DNA of 64,000 nt from Pseudomonadota bacterium (GTDB lineage: Bacteria; Pseudomonadota; Alphaproteobacteria; Rhizobiales; Rhizobiaceae): the NCBI GenBank assembly GCA_023404095.1, contig JAEYDD010000074.1:1-64000 (forward strand). The letters run 5' to 3'. This document shows, piece by piece, positions 8,012-15,538 of this stretch. A program made the position numbers and the translations under genes. The notes beneath the pieces were generated by a model, which saw only the letters and a program-made list of their open reading frames with translations, was not told where the DNA came from and did no database searches. Position 1 is the stretch's first letter. Each line of letters begins with the position of its first letter.

Positions 8012-8629
8012 TCAGGCACCGTATTTGACAAGGAAGGCATCGGCGTCGAGTGCACGGAAATCCTCGAGGGCGACACGCAGGCGTGCGTGGTCCCAGTCCC
8101 ACCAGGCAAGCTTCTCGAAACGCTCGGCAATATCTCGCCCGAAGCGTTCGCGGATCAGCTTCGCGGGCACGCCCCCGACGACGGTGTAGGGCGCGACATC
8201 CTTCGTGACGACCGCGCCGGAGCCGATGATGGCGCCATTGCCGACGGTGACACCGGGCAGGATGGTGGATCCGTGGCCGATCCAGACGTCATGGCCGATG
8301 ACGACGCGGTTGCTCCGCCGCCAGGCGAAGAAGCTCTCCTCCTTTTCGACGTCGGGCCAGTAGTCGGCGGCACGATAGGTGAAGTGGTGCAGCGTGGCCC
8401 GCCACATGGGATGGTTGGTGGCATTGATGCGGACCGACGAGGCGATGTTTGCAAACTTGCCGATCGTGGTGCACCAGACCGACCCGTCCTCCATGATATA
8501 GGAGTAGTCGCCAAGCTCGGTCTCTGTGATGCGGCACCGCTCGGAGATCTCCACGAAACGACCGAGCGTGCAGTCGGTGACCGATGCCGTGGAGTGGATG
8601 AGCGGGGTGTGTTCCGAAAGCCTGGTCAT
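8012..8629 (-). CDS. Hexapeptide-repeat acyltransferase of the phn operon
   Basis: A 205-residue left-handed beta-helix protein of the xenobiotic/chloramphenicol acetyltransferase type. It is the kind annotated as a DapH/GlmU-related phosphonate metabolism protein. Hexapeptide repeats run from about residue 10, with an inserted loop at about 68-100 and the conserved ending VIGHDVWIGHGSTILPGVTV, then GSGAVVTKDVAPYTVVGGVPAK at the coenzyme A site. Its start overlaps the phnL stop (ATGA), so it is the last gene of phnGHIJKL. It could acetylate an aminoalkylphosphonate or a pathway intermediate, as PhnO (a different fold) does. That role is inference. Confidence 0.85.
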   Translation of the reverse strand: MTRLSEHTPLIHSTASVTDCTLGRFVEISERCRITETELGDYSYIMEDGSVWCTTIGKFANIASSVRINATNHPMWRATLHHFTYRAADYWPDVEKEESFFAWRRSNRVVIGHDVWIGHGSTILPGVTVGNGAIIGSGAVVTKDVAPYTVVGGVPAKLIRERFGRDIAERFEKLAWWDWDHARLRVALEDFRALDADAFLVKYGA

Positions 8630-9333
8630 GCGGCGACCTTTCGCGGCGAGAATGCCGAGACGTCTATGACGCGATCGGCGACCCGGACGCGCACGTCGTC
8701 GTCATGGAAGATGCCAAGCAGGGCCACGCCCGCCCGCTTCTTTTCCTCGATCATGTCGACGACGATCTCGCGGTTCTTCGCATCCAGCGAAGCCGTCGGC
8801 TCGTCGAGAAGCAGGATACGGTGGTCGGTGATGAAGCCCCGGGCGATATTGACGCGCTGCTGCTCGCCGCCGGAGAAGGTGGCGGGCGGCAATTGCCAGA
8901 GTTCGCGCGGCAGGTTGAGCCGGGCAAGCATAGCCTCCGCCTTCTCGCGAGCGACTGCGGGGATCGCACCGTCCGCGACAAGCGGTTCGGCCACGACGTC
9001 GATGGCCGCGACCCGCGGCACGACGCGCAGAAACTGGCTGACATAGCCGAGCGTCACCCGGCGGACGGCGAGCACGCTGCGCGGATCGGCCGTGGCGAGA
9101 TCGACGAACTGACCTTCGTGCTCCACGAGAATCTGACCGGCGTCGACGCCATAGTTGCCGTAAACCATCTTCAAGAGCGAACTCTTGCCGATGCCGGAGG
9201 GACCGCCAAGGACGACGCATTCGCCCGTCTTGACGGAGAAATTGACGTTCCTGACGATCGGCAGGCGAATGCCGTCCCGCAGGTGCATGGTGAAGCTCTT
9301 TGCGACTTCGGATACGACGAGTGGCGTCGCCAT
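8626..9333 (-). CDS. phnL: C-P lyase system ABC-type protein PhnL
   Basis: PhnL is an ABC-fold ATPase that associates with the carbon-phosphorus lyase core and is not a membrane transporter subunit. The 235-residue protein begins MATPLVVSEVAKSF at the ATG at 9333, with AAGGAAA upstream. Upstream codons in the same frame have no support. Walker A GGPSGIGKSS, signature FSGGEQQ and Walker B ILLLDEPTASLD are all intact. It follows phnK by 46 bases and overlaps the acyltransferase gene downstream. Length and order fit PhnL well. Confidence 0.93.
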   Translation of the reverse strand: MATPLVVSEVAKSFTMHLRDGIRLPIVRNVNFSVKTGECVVLGGPSGIGKSSLLKMVYGNYGVDAGQILVEHEGQFVDLATADPRSVLAVRRVTLGYVSQFLRVVPRVAAIDVVAEPLVADGAIPAVAREKAEAMLARLNLPRELWQLPPATFSGGEQQRVNIARGFITDHRILLLDEPTASLDAKNREIVVDMIEEKKRAGVALLGIFHDDDVRVRVADRVIDVSAFSPRKVAA

Positions 9334-9379
9334 GATCGATTTCCTTCTAAGCTGGGCATTCGGCAACGGGCCGGCCCGG

Positions 9380-10156
9380 TCAGACCTGCAGGATGGAAGA
9401 GACGAGAAGCTGGGTGTACGCCTCACGCGGGTCGTCCAGCACGCGATCGGTCAGACCCTGCTCGATCACCTGGCCGTCCTTCATCACCATCATCCGGTGC
9501 GACAGGAGCCTTGCGACCGCGAGGTCGTGGGTGACGATGATTGCCGACAGGCCGAGGTCGTGGACCAGGCCGCGAACGAGGTCGAGCAGGCGCGCCTGCA
9601 CCGAAACATCAAGACCGCCGGTGGGCTCATCCATGAAGACGAGGCGGGGTGCGGTGACGAGATTGCGGGCGATCTGCAAGCGCTGGCGCATGCCGCCGGA
9701 AAAGGCGCGCGGCTGGTCGTCGATGCGGTCGATGCCGATCTCGACGCGACGCAGCCAGTCGCCGGCCGTCTCGCGGATGTTGCCGTAGTGGCGCCCGCCG
9801 ACCGCCATCAGCCGCTCGCCGACATTGGCGCCGGCCGATACCGTCATGCGCAACCCGTCAGCGGGGTTCTGATGGACGAAACCCCAGTCGGTGCGCATCA
9901 AAAAGCGGCGCTCGGCCTCGCCCATGCGGGCAAGATCGCGAAACTGACCGTCGCGGGTGCGGTATTCGGTGGTACCGGAGGTCGGCATCAGCCGGGTGGC
10001 GAGGCAATTCAGAAGCGTCGTCTTGCCGGAGCCGGATTCACCGACGATCGCGAGCACCTCGCCGGGCCAGAGATCGAAGGAGACATTGCGGCAGCCGACG
10101 CGGGCGCCGTAGAATTTCGAGACGTCGCGGACCTTCAGAAGCGGGGCGTCGGTCAT
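9380..10156 (-). CDS. phnK: C-P lyase system ABC-type protein PhnK
   Basis: PhnK is the ABC ATPase that docks on the PhnGHIJ core and couples ATP turnover to opening of the complex. I take the ATG at 10156 as the start, giving 258 residues beginning MTDAPLLKVRDVSKFYG; the frame stays open to 10483 over the end of phnJ but is not PhnK-like there. Walker A GESGSGKTT, a signature FSGGMRQR and Walker B LVFMDEPTGGLD are clear. A 154-base gap separates it from phnJ, unusual in an otherwise tightly packed operon. Confidence 0.93.
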   Translation of the reverse strand: MTDAPLLKVRDVSKFYGARVGCRNVSFDLWPGEVLAIVGESGSGKTTLLNCLATRLMPTSGTTEYRTRDGQFRDLARMGEAERRFLMRTDWGFVHQNPADGLRMTVSAGANVGERLMAVGGRHYGNIRETAGDWLRRVEIGIDRIDDQPRAFSGGMRQRLQIARNLVTAPRLVFMDEPTGGLDVSVQARLLDLVRGLVHDLGLSAIIVTHDLAVARLLSHRMMVMKDGQVIEQGLTDRVLDDPREAYTQLLVSSILQV

Positions 10157-10310
10157 TGCTGGAACTCCGTCGTTTGCATCTTGCGCCCTCTTCTCGCTAT
10201 CGGGGAAAAGGGCCGGGCGCCGCGAGGCGATGAGCCTGGGTGGGCGCGGCGACCTTGCCGATCGGTGTCGGGCAGAGCGTAGTGTCGGCGCCATTCGATC
10301 CGGTCGCCTC

Positions 10311-11204
10311 TCATCGCGCCGCCTCCTTGCCGTAGGCGAGCATGGTGCCGCAGTGGCCGTGGTCGCGGCGGTCTTCGCAATGGTCGGTGTCGGAACAGAC
10401 GAACATCCGCCCGCCGCGATCATCGAGCACCACTTCGTCGAGATAGACGTTCTCCGCGCCGCAGAGCGCGCAGGGCTTGTCAAAGCTCTGGACTTCGAAC
10501 GGATGGTCCTCGAAATCGAGGCTGACGACCTCGGTATGGGGCGGGACGGCGTAGATACGCTTCTCGCGGCCCGCGCCGAAGAGCTGCAGTGCCTCCGACA
10601 TGTGCATCTTCGGATTGTCGAACTTCGGCGTCGGCGACGGGTCCATGACGTAGCGGCCCTCCACCTTCACGGGATAGGCGTAGGTCGTCGCGATATGGCC
10701 GTTCCTGGCGATGTCCTCGTAGAGCTTCACATGCATGAGGCCGTATTCTTCAAGCGCATGCATCTTGCGCGTCTCGGTCTCGCGCGGCTCGAGGAAGCGC
10801 AGGGGCTCGGGGATCGGCACTTGGTAGACCAGCGTCTGGCCGGCCGTCAGTTTCTCCTCGGGGATGCGGTGGCGGGTCTGGATGATCGTCGCCTCGCGGG
10901 TCCTCGTCGTCACCGCCACGTTTGCAGCCTTCTGGAAGAAGGCGCGGATGGAGACGGCATTGGTGGTGTCATCGGCGCCCTGGTCGATGACCTTGAGTAC
11001 GTCTTCCGGCCCCAGGATCGCTGCCGTCACCTGCACGCCGCCGGTGCCCCAGCCATAGGGCATCGGCATTTCGCGGGACGCAAAGGGAACCTGGTAGCCG
11101 GGTATCGCGATCGCCTTGAGGATCGCGCGGCGGATCATCCGTTTCGTCTGCTCGTCGAGATAGGCGAAGTTGTAGGTCGCCAGTTCGCTTGCTGCCGTTG
11201 TCAT
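10311..11204 (-). CDS. phnJ: Alpha-D-ribose 1-methylphosphonate 5-phosphate C-P lyase PhnJ
   Basis: PhnJ is the radical-SAM-type enzyme that cleaves the carbon-phosphorus bond. The 297-residue protein has the diagnostic cysteine pattern C245-x2-C248-x21-C270-x5-C276, the spacing known from PhnJ. In the E. coli enzyme these cysteines hold the 4Fe-4S cluster and supply the thiyl radical. The ATG at 11204 overlaps the phnI stop (ATGA). The conserved GYQVPFASREMPMPYGWGTG segment is present near residues 36-55. All catalytic residues I can recognise are intact, so the pathway should be functional. Confidence 0.96.
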   Translation of the reverse strand: MTTAASELATYNFAYLDEQTKRMIRRAILKAIAIPGYQVPFASREMPMPYGWGTGGVQVTAAILGPEDVLKVIDQGADDTTNAVSIRAFFQKAANVAVTTRTREATIIQTRHRIPEEKLTAGQTLVYQVPIPEPLRFLEPRETETRKMHALEEYGLMHVKLYEDIARNGHIATTYAYPVKVEGRYVMDPSPTPKFDNPKMHMSEALQLFGAGREKRIYAVPPHTEVVSLDFEDHPFEVQSFDKPCALCGAENVYLDEVVLDDRGGRMFVCSDTDHCEDRRDHGHCGTMLAYGKEAAR

Positions 11205-12313
11205 TCTGCGGCCTCCGGAATGTCGCTGTCGGTCTTGTCGCCGCATCCCGCTTCATATTCCCGGCGCATGCGGCGGACGAGATCGAGTTCGGCCTGGAAG
11301 TCCACGTAATGCGGCAGTTTCAGATGTTCCACGAAGCCGGTCGCCTGCACGTTGTCGGAATGCGAGATGACGAATTCCTCGTCCTGCGCCGGCGCCACGA
11401 CATCCTCATCGAATTCGCTCGCCCTCAGCGCCCGATCGACGAGCGACATGGCCATCGCCTTTCTCTCGCTCTGCCCGAAGACGAGGCCGTAGCCGCGCGT
11501 GAACTGCGGCGGACTTTTTGCCGAACCCTTGAACTGGTTGATCATCTGGCATTCGGTGATGCGGATGCGCCCGAGCGAGACGGCGAAGCCGAGTTCGGGC
11601 AGGTCCAGCTCGACATCCACCTCGCCGATGCGGATTTCACCCACGAAGGGATGGGTGCGGGCATAGCCGCGCTGGGTGGAGTAGCCGAGCGAGAGCAGGA
11701 AGCCCTCGTCGCCGCGGGCGAGCGCCTGCAGGCGGAGGTCGCGGGCCATCGGGAATTCCAGCGGCTCGCGGGTCAGGTCACCGGGGACGTGGCCTTCCGG
11801 GAGCGTGCCGTCATCCTCCACCAGATCCTCGCCCGCCAGGATGTCGGCGACACGCATGATGGGCTCCTGCCCACCCTCGCGCTGCAGGGCTGCGTCGACA
11901 GGGGCATCGTGCAGCAGCGACGGATCAAGCAGCCGGTGGGTATAGTCGAATGTCGGGCCGAGCAGCTGGCCGCCCGGCAGGTCCTTGTAGGTGGCAGAAA
12001 CGCGGCGCTCGACCTGCATCTCGGCTGTCTCGAGCGGCACCGAATAGCCGAAGCGCGGCAGCGTGGTGCGGTAGGCACGCAGGATGAAGATCGCCTCGAT
12101 CAGGTCGCCCCGCGACTGGCGGATGGCGAGGGCGGCGATGGCGCGATCGTAGAGCGAGGCCTCCGCCATCACCCGATCGACGGCGAGTCCGAGCTGGGCG
12201 ACGATCTGCTCTATTGTGATCGACGGCAGCGAGCGGTCGCCGCGGCGGCGGTCGGCGAGCAGACGGTGGGCGTTGGCGATGGCGGCCTCGCCACCCTTGA
12301 CGGCAACATACAT
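11201..12313 (-). CDS. phnI: C-P lyase core subunit PhnI (ribose methylphosphonate triphosphate synthase)
   Basis: PhnI, with PhnG, PhnH and PhnL, joins a phosphonate to the ribose of ATP with loss of adenine. The 370-residue protein has the usual PhnI start MYVAVKGGEAAIANAHRLL and the conserved central stretch DLTREPLEFPMARDLRLQAL. The C-terminus has the family-typical EDVVAPAQDEEFVISHSDNVQ. It follows phnH by 4 bases and overlaps phnJ by 4 bases. No truncation or frameshift is visible. Confidence 0.95.
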   Translation of the reverse strand: MYVAVKGGEAAIANAHRLLADRRRGDRSLPSITIEQIVAQLGLAVDRVMAEASLYDRAIAALAIRQSRGDLIEAIFILRAYRTTLPRFGYSVPLETAEMQVERRVSATYKDLPGGQLLGPTFDYTHRLLDPSLLHDAPVDAALQREGGQEPIMRVADILAGEDLVEDDGTLPEGHVPGDLTREPLEFPMARDLRLQALARGDEGFLLSLGYSTQRGYARTHPFVGEIRIGEVDVELDLPELGFAVSLGRIRITECQMINQFKGSAKSPPQFTRGYGLVFGQSERKAMAMSLVDRALRASEFDEDVVAPAQDEEFVISHSDNVQATGFVEHLKLPHYVDFQAELDLVRRMRREYEAGCGDKTDSDIPEAAE

Positions 12314-12317
12314 GGGC

Positions 12318-12923
12318 TCAGGCCTCCCTGTTGTTGATGACGGTGGTGCGCGGCAGGCAAAGAATGCGATCGCCTGCCACGAGAATGAGGTCCACTCCGC
12401 GCGGGAACATCGCCCGGTTCGCTCCGGCCAATGCCACGAAGGTTTCCGGCAGCCCCTGTGGGGCGATCACCGCCTCGTCACGGATGCCGGGGCCGGTCAG
12501 CACCAGCGGCCGACCGCCGTCGAAGCTTTCGATCTCGATCACCAGTGTTGACGAGCGGTCTGGATATTCCTGGGTGCCCTGTGCAAACAGGCCGAAGCCC
12601 GGAACGACGGCGCCCTTTTCGACGAAGGCGAAACGGGCGTCCTGCTTCTCGACGGTCACCGCGGCACCGGCATGGAACGACAGCCAACCAGGCAGCTTCG
12701 ACTTCGCCAGCTGCGGCGTCAGCCAGACCGGAGTGTCGTGGTCGCATAGTGTGAGCGCGATGGCGCCCACAGCCGCTCCGAGCGGCTGCGGCGGCCTTGC
12801 GGCTGCGGCAATCGTCCCGATCGTGCCCGGCCGGGCCATGCAGTCCATGACCGTGCGGAAGACCGACTGGGCGGCAAACACCGGCTCGGCAAAGGCGCCG
12901 GAAAAAATCTGGGCGTCGGGCAT
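12318..12923 (-). CDS. phnH: C-P lyase core subunit PhnH
   Basis: PhnH is a subunit of the PhnGHIJ complex needed to form the phosphonate-ribose triphosphate intermediate. This 201-residue protein has the family pattern: FAEPVFAAQSVFRTVMDCMARPG near the N-terminus, LTLCDHDTPVWLTP in the middle, and the LVLTGPGI(R) stretch followed by FPRGVDLILVAGDRILCLPRTT at the end. The ATG at 12923 shares one base with the phnG stop (TGATG). The length is normal. Confidence 0.94.
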   Translation of the reverse strand: MPDAQIFSGAFAEPVFAAQSVFRTVMDCMARPGTIGTIAAAARPPQPLGAAVGAIALTLCDHDTPVWLTPQLAKSKLPGWLSFHAGAAVTVEKQDARFAFVEKGAVVPGFGLFAQGTQEYPDRSSTLVIEIESFDGGRPLVLTGPGIRDEAVIAPQGLPETFVALAGANRAMFPRGVDLILVAGDRILCLPRTTVINNREA

Positions 12924-13396
12924 CAGTCGTCTCCCCTGACCATGGTGAAGAAATCGACGCGGGTGGCAGCGGTCTCCCGGATCCTCTGCGCGTCCTCAGC
13001 CTCGATGCGTGCCGACACCTGCAAAAGCAGACGCTCGACTGCCGGCGCATGCTCGGGCAACTGAAGAAGCGCGTCGAAGATCGCGGCAAGCCGGGCCTTC
13101 TCACCATCGGTGCCGAGCGACTGCCCATGACCGACTGTGCCACCCTCAAGGCGGACGCTGGCGCGCGTCGCCGTCACTTCACCAAGGTTGAAGGGCGCGC
13201 CGCCGCCACCGATGCGACCGCGGACCATGACAAGCCCCGTCTCCGGCCCGCGAACCGGCACCGCCTCGGGCCGCTGCGGCAGGGCATTCCAGACCTGCTC
13301 CAGCTCTAGCCGGGTTGCCTTTGCCAGCACGCCCATGGCCTGCCTGCGTCTTTCGGGCCCGGTGCCGGGGAGCGGCTGCTGTCCATCTGATGCCAT
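12923..13396 (-). CDS. phnG: C-P lyase core subunit PhnG
   Basis: PhnG is the small subunit of the carbon-phosphorus lyase core. I place the start at the ATG at 13396 behind GGGAGA; this gives 157 residues beginning MASDGQQPLPG and removes a poorly supported 16-residue extension. Conserved stretches include PVRGPETGLVMVRGRIGGGG and FNLGEVTATRASVRL, then GTVGHGQSLGTDGEKARLAA, all PhnG hallmarks. It is the first gene of the minus-strand phn operon, facing phnF across a regulatory gap. Confidence 0.93.
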   Translation of the reverse strand: MASDGQQPLPGTGPERRRQAMGVLAKATRLELEQVWNALPQRPEAVPVRGPETGLVMVRGRIGGGGAPFNLGEVTATRASVRLEGGTVGHGQSLGTDGEKARLAAIFDALLQLPEHAPAVERLLLQVSARIEAEDAQRIRETAATRVDFFTMVRGDD

Positions 13397-13424
13397 TGCA
13401 AATCTCCCAATGCGCTCTCGAAAT

Positions 13425-13444
13425 TTGTCTATTGATCTATACAA
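13425..13444. promoter_or_regulatory. Imperfect inverted repeat, candidate PhnF half-sites
   Basis: TTGTCTA and TATACAA arms, six bases apart with one mismatched pair, lie 29 bases upstream of the phnG start. The GT-x-TA / TA-x-AC pattern resembles HutC-subfamily GntR operators, the subfamily of PhnF. Binding is inferred from position and symmetry only. Confidence 0.45.
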
Positions 13445-13465
13445 CCAGACATCTTATGGTCTGGT
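13444..13465. promoter_or_regulatory. Perfect inverted repeat in the phnF-phnG gap, candidate PhnF operator
   Basis: ACCAGAC and GTCTGGT form a perfect 7-bp inverted repeat with an 8-base spacer, centred between the divergent phnG and phnF genes. It overlaps the end of the neighbouring TTGT/ACAA repeat. A GntR-type dimer, most likely PhnF itself, could bind here to control both directions. Confidence 0.5.
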
Positions 13466-13479
13466 CATACCGGGTCAAA

Positions 13480-13497
13480 ATGACAGGCATGTGACGA
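13480..13497 (-). promoter_or_regulatory. Candidate Pho box upstream of phnG
   Basis: Read on the minus strand this is TCGTCAC-ATGC-CTGTCAT, two 7-base units spaced 11 bases start to start, as in PhoB boxes. The second unit is an exact CTGTCAT and the first matches at 4 of 7 positions. It lies about 84 bases before the phnG start, in the right orientation for PhoB activation under phosphate starvation. Confidence 0.5.
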
Positions 13498-13517
13498 GTC
13501 ATGCCACAGGAGCGGAA

Positions 13518-14240
13518 ATGATCGAGCGGCGATCGGGCGTGGCGCTCTGGCGGCAGATCGCCGACAGGATACGCCTTGCGATCAATAGTGGCGACTACGA
13601 CGCAACGGGCATGATGCCGGCGGAGACGGCGCTCGCCGAACGCTTCGGCGTCAATCGCCATACGGTGCGCAGCGCACTTGCCGCACTTGCCGAAGAAGGC
13701 ATGGTGCGTGCCGTGCAGGGTGTGGGCACCATGATCGAGCGCCGCGACCGCCTGACGTTTCCGATCTCGCGGCGCACGCGGTTTTCGCAGGGGATCGGCG
13801 ATCAGGCGCGGGAGATCGAGGGGCGGCTGGTTCGGCAGGGGGTGGAACCGGCCTCCCCCGCCGTTGCCGCAGCGCTCGGGATTGCGACAGGAACCGACTG
13901 CGTGCGCCTGGAAACCTTGGCCCTTGCCGACGGCAAGCCGATATCGCTCGCCACGAGCCACTTTCCGGCGGCACGGTTCGAGGGTATCGGCGATCTCTAT
14001 CGAAGAACCGGTTCGATTACAAAATCGCTTTCGGCGCTGGGCGTGGCCGACTACGTGCGCCGCTCGACGGAGATTTCAGCCGTTCATGCCGAGGGCGATG
14101 ACGTGCGCCTGCTCAAGCTTTCTCCAGGCGCCATCCTGCTCGTCACGACGGCCATCAATGCGGATGCGGCAGGCCAGCAGATCCAGTACTCGCGTACGCG
14201 CTTTGCGGCTGACCGGGTGAAGTTCTTCGTGGAGACCTGA
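13518..14240 (+). CDS. phnF: GntR/HutC-family transcriptional regulator PhnF
   Basis: A 240-residue regulator with an N-terminal winged helix (about residues 5-75, RFGVNRHTVRSALAALAEEGMV) and a C-terminal UTRA/chorismate-lyase-like ligand domain (about 95-235). I use the ATG at 13518, which has AGGAGC just upstream; the frame continues open toward 13137 but that part is antisense to phnG. It is divergent from phnG, the standard place for the phn repressor. It probably represses the phn operon and perhaps itself, releasing on a phosphonate-pathway ligand or phosphate. The ligand is not known from sequence. Confidence 0.88.
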   Translation: MIERRSGVALWRQIADRIRLAINSGDYDATGMMPAETALAERFGVNRHTVRSALAALAEEGMVRAVQGVGTMIERRDRLTFPISRRTRFSQGIGDQAREIEGRLVRQGVEPASPAVAAALGIATGTDCVRLETLALADGKPISLATSHFPAARFEGIGDLYRRTGSITKSLSALGVADYVRRSTEISAVHAEGDDVRLLKLSPGAILLVTTAINADAAGQQIQYSRTRFAADRVKFFVET

Positions 14241-14296
14241 CGCACGAAAAGGGCGGAGCATGCGCCCCGCCCTCTCGTTTTCACCTATCTGATGGT

Positions 14297-14461
14297 TCAG
14301 ACGCGGCGCGACCAGCCGAACAGCAGCGAGACGACCAGAAGCACCAGGAAGACGAAGAACAAAATCTGTGCTATGCCTGCCGATGCGCCAGCTATGCCGC
14401 CGAAACCCAGCACGCCTGCGATCAACGCGATGACCAGAAACACAACAGCGTAGTAAAGCAT
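14297..14461 (-). CDS. DUF1328 small membrane protein (YtjA-like)
   Basis: A 54-residue protein with two membrane segments (about residues 2-22 and 30-49) and the Gly/Ala-rich centre GVLGFGGIAGASAGIAQ, characteristic of DUF1328/UPF0391. The start ATG at 14461 has GAGGAG upstream; the frame is open further upstream without support. Members are often under general-stress or sigma-factor control in alphaproteobacteria. Here an exact EcfG-type promoter lies 33 bases before the start, supporting stress induction. The molecular function is unknown. Confidence 0.85.
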   Translation of the reverse strand: MLYYAVVFLVIALIAGVLGFGGIAGASAGIAQILFFVFLVLLVVSLLFGWSRRV

Positions 14462-14493
14462 ACCAGCAACTCCTCTTTTATCATCGACTGGAA

Positions 14494-14518
14494 AACGACG
14501 CGGTCGACAAAAAGTTCC
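14494..14518 (-). promoter_or_regulatory. EcfG-type general stress promoter for the DUF1328 gene
   Basis: On the minus strand GGAAC is followed after 17 bases by GTT (CGTT after 16), the consensus of EcfG/RpoE2 sigma factors. The -10 element ends 33 bases before the start codon. Confidence 0.8.
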
Positions 14519-14630
14519 GTTGCAGAGAATTTCTAGCGAGAACCACCCACACCTACTTACATCGCAAAGAAAAACACCGCTGCGCGTGAGCGCAACGGCG
14601 TCTTTCGGGTCTGAAATAGGCTTGAAGGCC

Positions 14631-14828
14631 TTAGTGGTGACGGGACCAATCGTCGATTTCGCGCTCGGCCTCATCCTTTGCCATGCCGTAGCGCTGCTGA
14701 AGCTTGCCGGAGAGTTCGACACGGCGCCCCTTGATCACGTCGAGGTCGTCGTCCGTCAGCTTGCCCCACTTCGCCTGGGCCTTGCCCCTGTACTCGTTCC
14801 ACTTGCCTTCAATGATATCCCAATTCAT
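14631..14828 (-). CDS. CsbD family stress protein
   Basis: A 65-residue hydrophilic protein that matches CsbD (PF05532) over its whole length: MNWDIIEGKWNEYRGKAQAKWGKLTDDDL, followed by a Lys/Arg-rich core and an acidic Asp-Trp end. CsbD proteins are abundant under general stress in many bacteria; their molecular role is unclear. The ATG at 14828 has AAGGAGA upstream, and an exact EcfG promoter sits 35 bases before the start. It lies between two other small stress genes and close to nepR-phyR. Confidence 0.92.
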   Translation of the reverse strand: MNWDIIEGKWNEYRGKAQAKWGKLTDDDLDVIKGRRVELSGKLQQRYGMAKDEAEREIDDWSRHH

Positions 14829-14863
14829 GTGAATCTCCTTTCGGCTTCGGTTGCCGACAGATC

Positions 14864-14888
14864 AACGCGCCCGGCCAGCGAACGTTCC
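14864..14888 (-). promoter_or_regulatory. EcfG-type general stress promoter for csbD
   Basis: Minus-strand GGAAC-N17-GTT (CGTT after 16 bases), identical in spacing to the promoter of the neighbouring DUF1328 gene. It ends 35 bases before the csbD start. Confidence 0.8.
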
Positions 14889-14947
14889 GACGCGCCGGCG
14901 GATAAATTCAACGGCTGGCGATTGTTTCGAAAATTCGCACCATCCCC

Positions 14948-14972
14948 GGAACAATTGTTCATGCCGCGCATT
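14948..14972 (+). promoter_or_regulatory. Near-consensus EcfG-type promoter for the DUF3309 gene
   Basis: GGAAC-N17-ATT on the plus strand, one base off the GTT core, 45 bases before the DUF3309 start. The -35 lies inside a palindrome (GAACAATTGTTC). Weaker than the two minus-strand examples nearby. Confidence 0.5.
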
Positions 14973-15017
14973 TCCCTGCCAACGAATTAAGCTGCGTTTT
15001 TGCAGGGGAGGTGCTTG

Positions 15018-15173
15018 ATGCTTGGAACGATTCTTCTCATTGTCCTTATTCTGCTTCTGATCGGGGCTTTGCCGAACTGGGGCTACAGCAGCGGATGGGG
15101 ATATGGCCCCTCCGGTGGCATTGGGCTGATCGTCGTTATTCTGCTGATCCTGATCCTCATGGGTCGCATTTGA
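15018..15173 (+). CDS. DUF3309-type hydrophobic micro-protein
   Basis: A 51-residue reading frame starts at the ATG at 15018, preceded by GGGGAGG. It encodes two hydrophobic helices (about residues 2-18 and 35-49) joined by a Gly/Trp/Tyr-rich linker, NWGYSSGWGYGPSGG. This is the layout of DUF3309 proteins, which are small, widespread in alphaproteobacteria and of unknown function. A near-consensus EcfG promoter is upstream. It probably shares a transcript with the glycine-zipper lipoprotein gene that starts 31 bases downstream. Confidence 0.82.
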   Translation: MLGTILLIVLILLLIGALPNWGYSSGWGYGPSGGIGLIVVILLILILMGRI

Positions 15174-15204
15174 TCGATTTCGTTTCTGAAGAGGACTGGA
15201 CATC

Positions 15205-15465
15205 ATGAGAAATCTTATCGTCGCTGGCGCCATTGCTCTCTCCGCCCTGACCGTCAGTTCGTGCACACAGACGGAGAAGGGCGCCGCCATCGGCGCCGCC
15301 TCCGGCGCGATCATCGGCGGTGCTGCGACCAACAGGGTCGGCGGTGCTGCAGTCGGTGCCGTTGCAGGCGGCGCGATCGGCGCCCTGATCGGCAATGCCA
15401 ACGAGCCCGGCCGCTGCATCTACCGCGATCGATACGGACGGCGCTATGAAGCTCCGTGCCGCTGA
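15205..15465 (+). CDS. Glycine-zipper lipoprotein
   Basis: An 86-residue exported protein. A signal peptide MRNLIVAGAIALSALTVSSC ends in a lipobox with Cys20 as the predicted lipidation site. The body has GxxxG-type repeats (KGAAIGAASGAIIGGAA, then VGGAAVGAVAGGAIGALIG), a glycine-zipper membrane-associated motif. The C-terminus is basic with two further cysteines. It is probably an outer-membrane or periplasmic stress lipoprotein; the partner is unknown. A terminator follows 20 bases after its stop. Confidence 0.8.
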   Translation: MRNLIVAGAIALSALTVSSCTQTEKGAAIGAASGAIIGGAATNRVGGAAVGAVAGGAIGALIGNANEPGRCIYRDRYGRRYEAPCR

Positions 15466-15485
15466 GCAACATTCCGCTGAAACCA

Positions 15486-15511
15486 GAAACGGGCCGCTGG
15501 CCCGTTTCTTT
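15486..15511 (+). terminator. Terminator between the glycine-zipper gene and nepR
   Basis: GAAACGGGCC pairs with GGCCCGTTTC around a GCT loop, followed by TTT. The repeat is symmetrical enough to serve both the plus-strand lipoprotein unit and the converging nepR gene. Confidence 0.8.
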
Positions 15512-15538
15512 GCGTGTTCCGTCGCTCGACGCATCGCG

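Noticed and set aside
10157..10483. Longer N-terminus for PhnK
   Set aside because: The extension lies inside phnJ or the gap and is Arg/Ala-rich noise; PhnK similarity starts at 10156.
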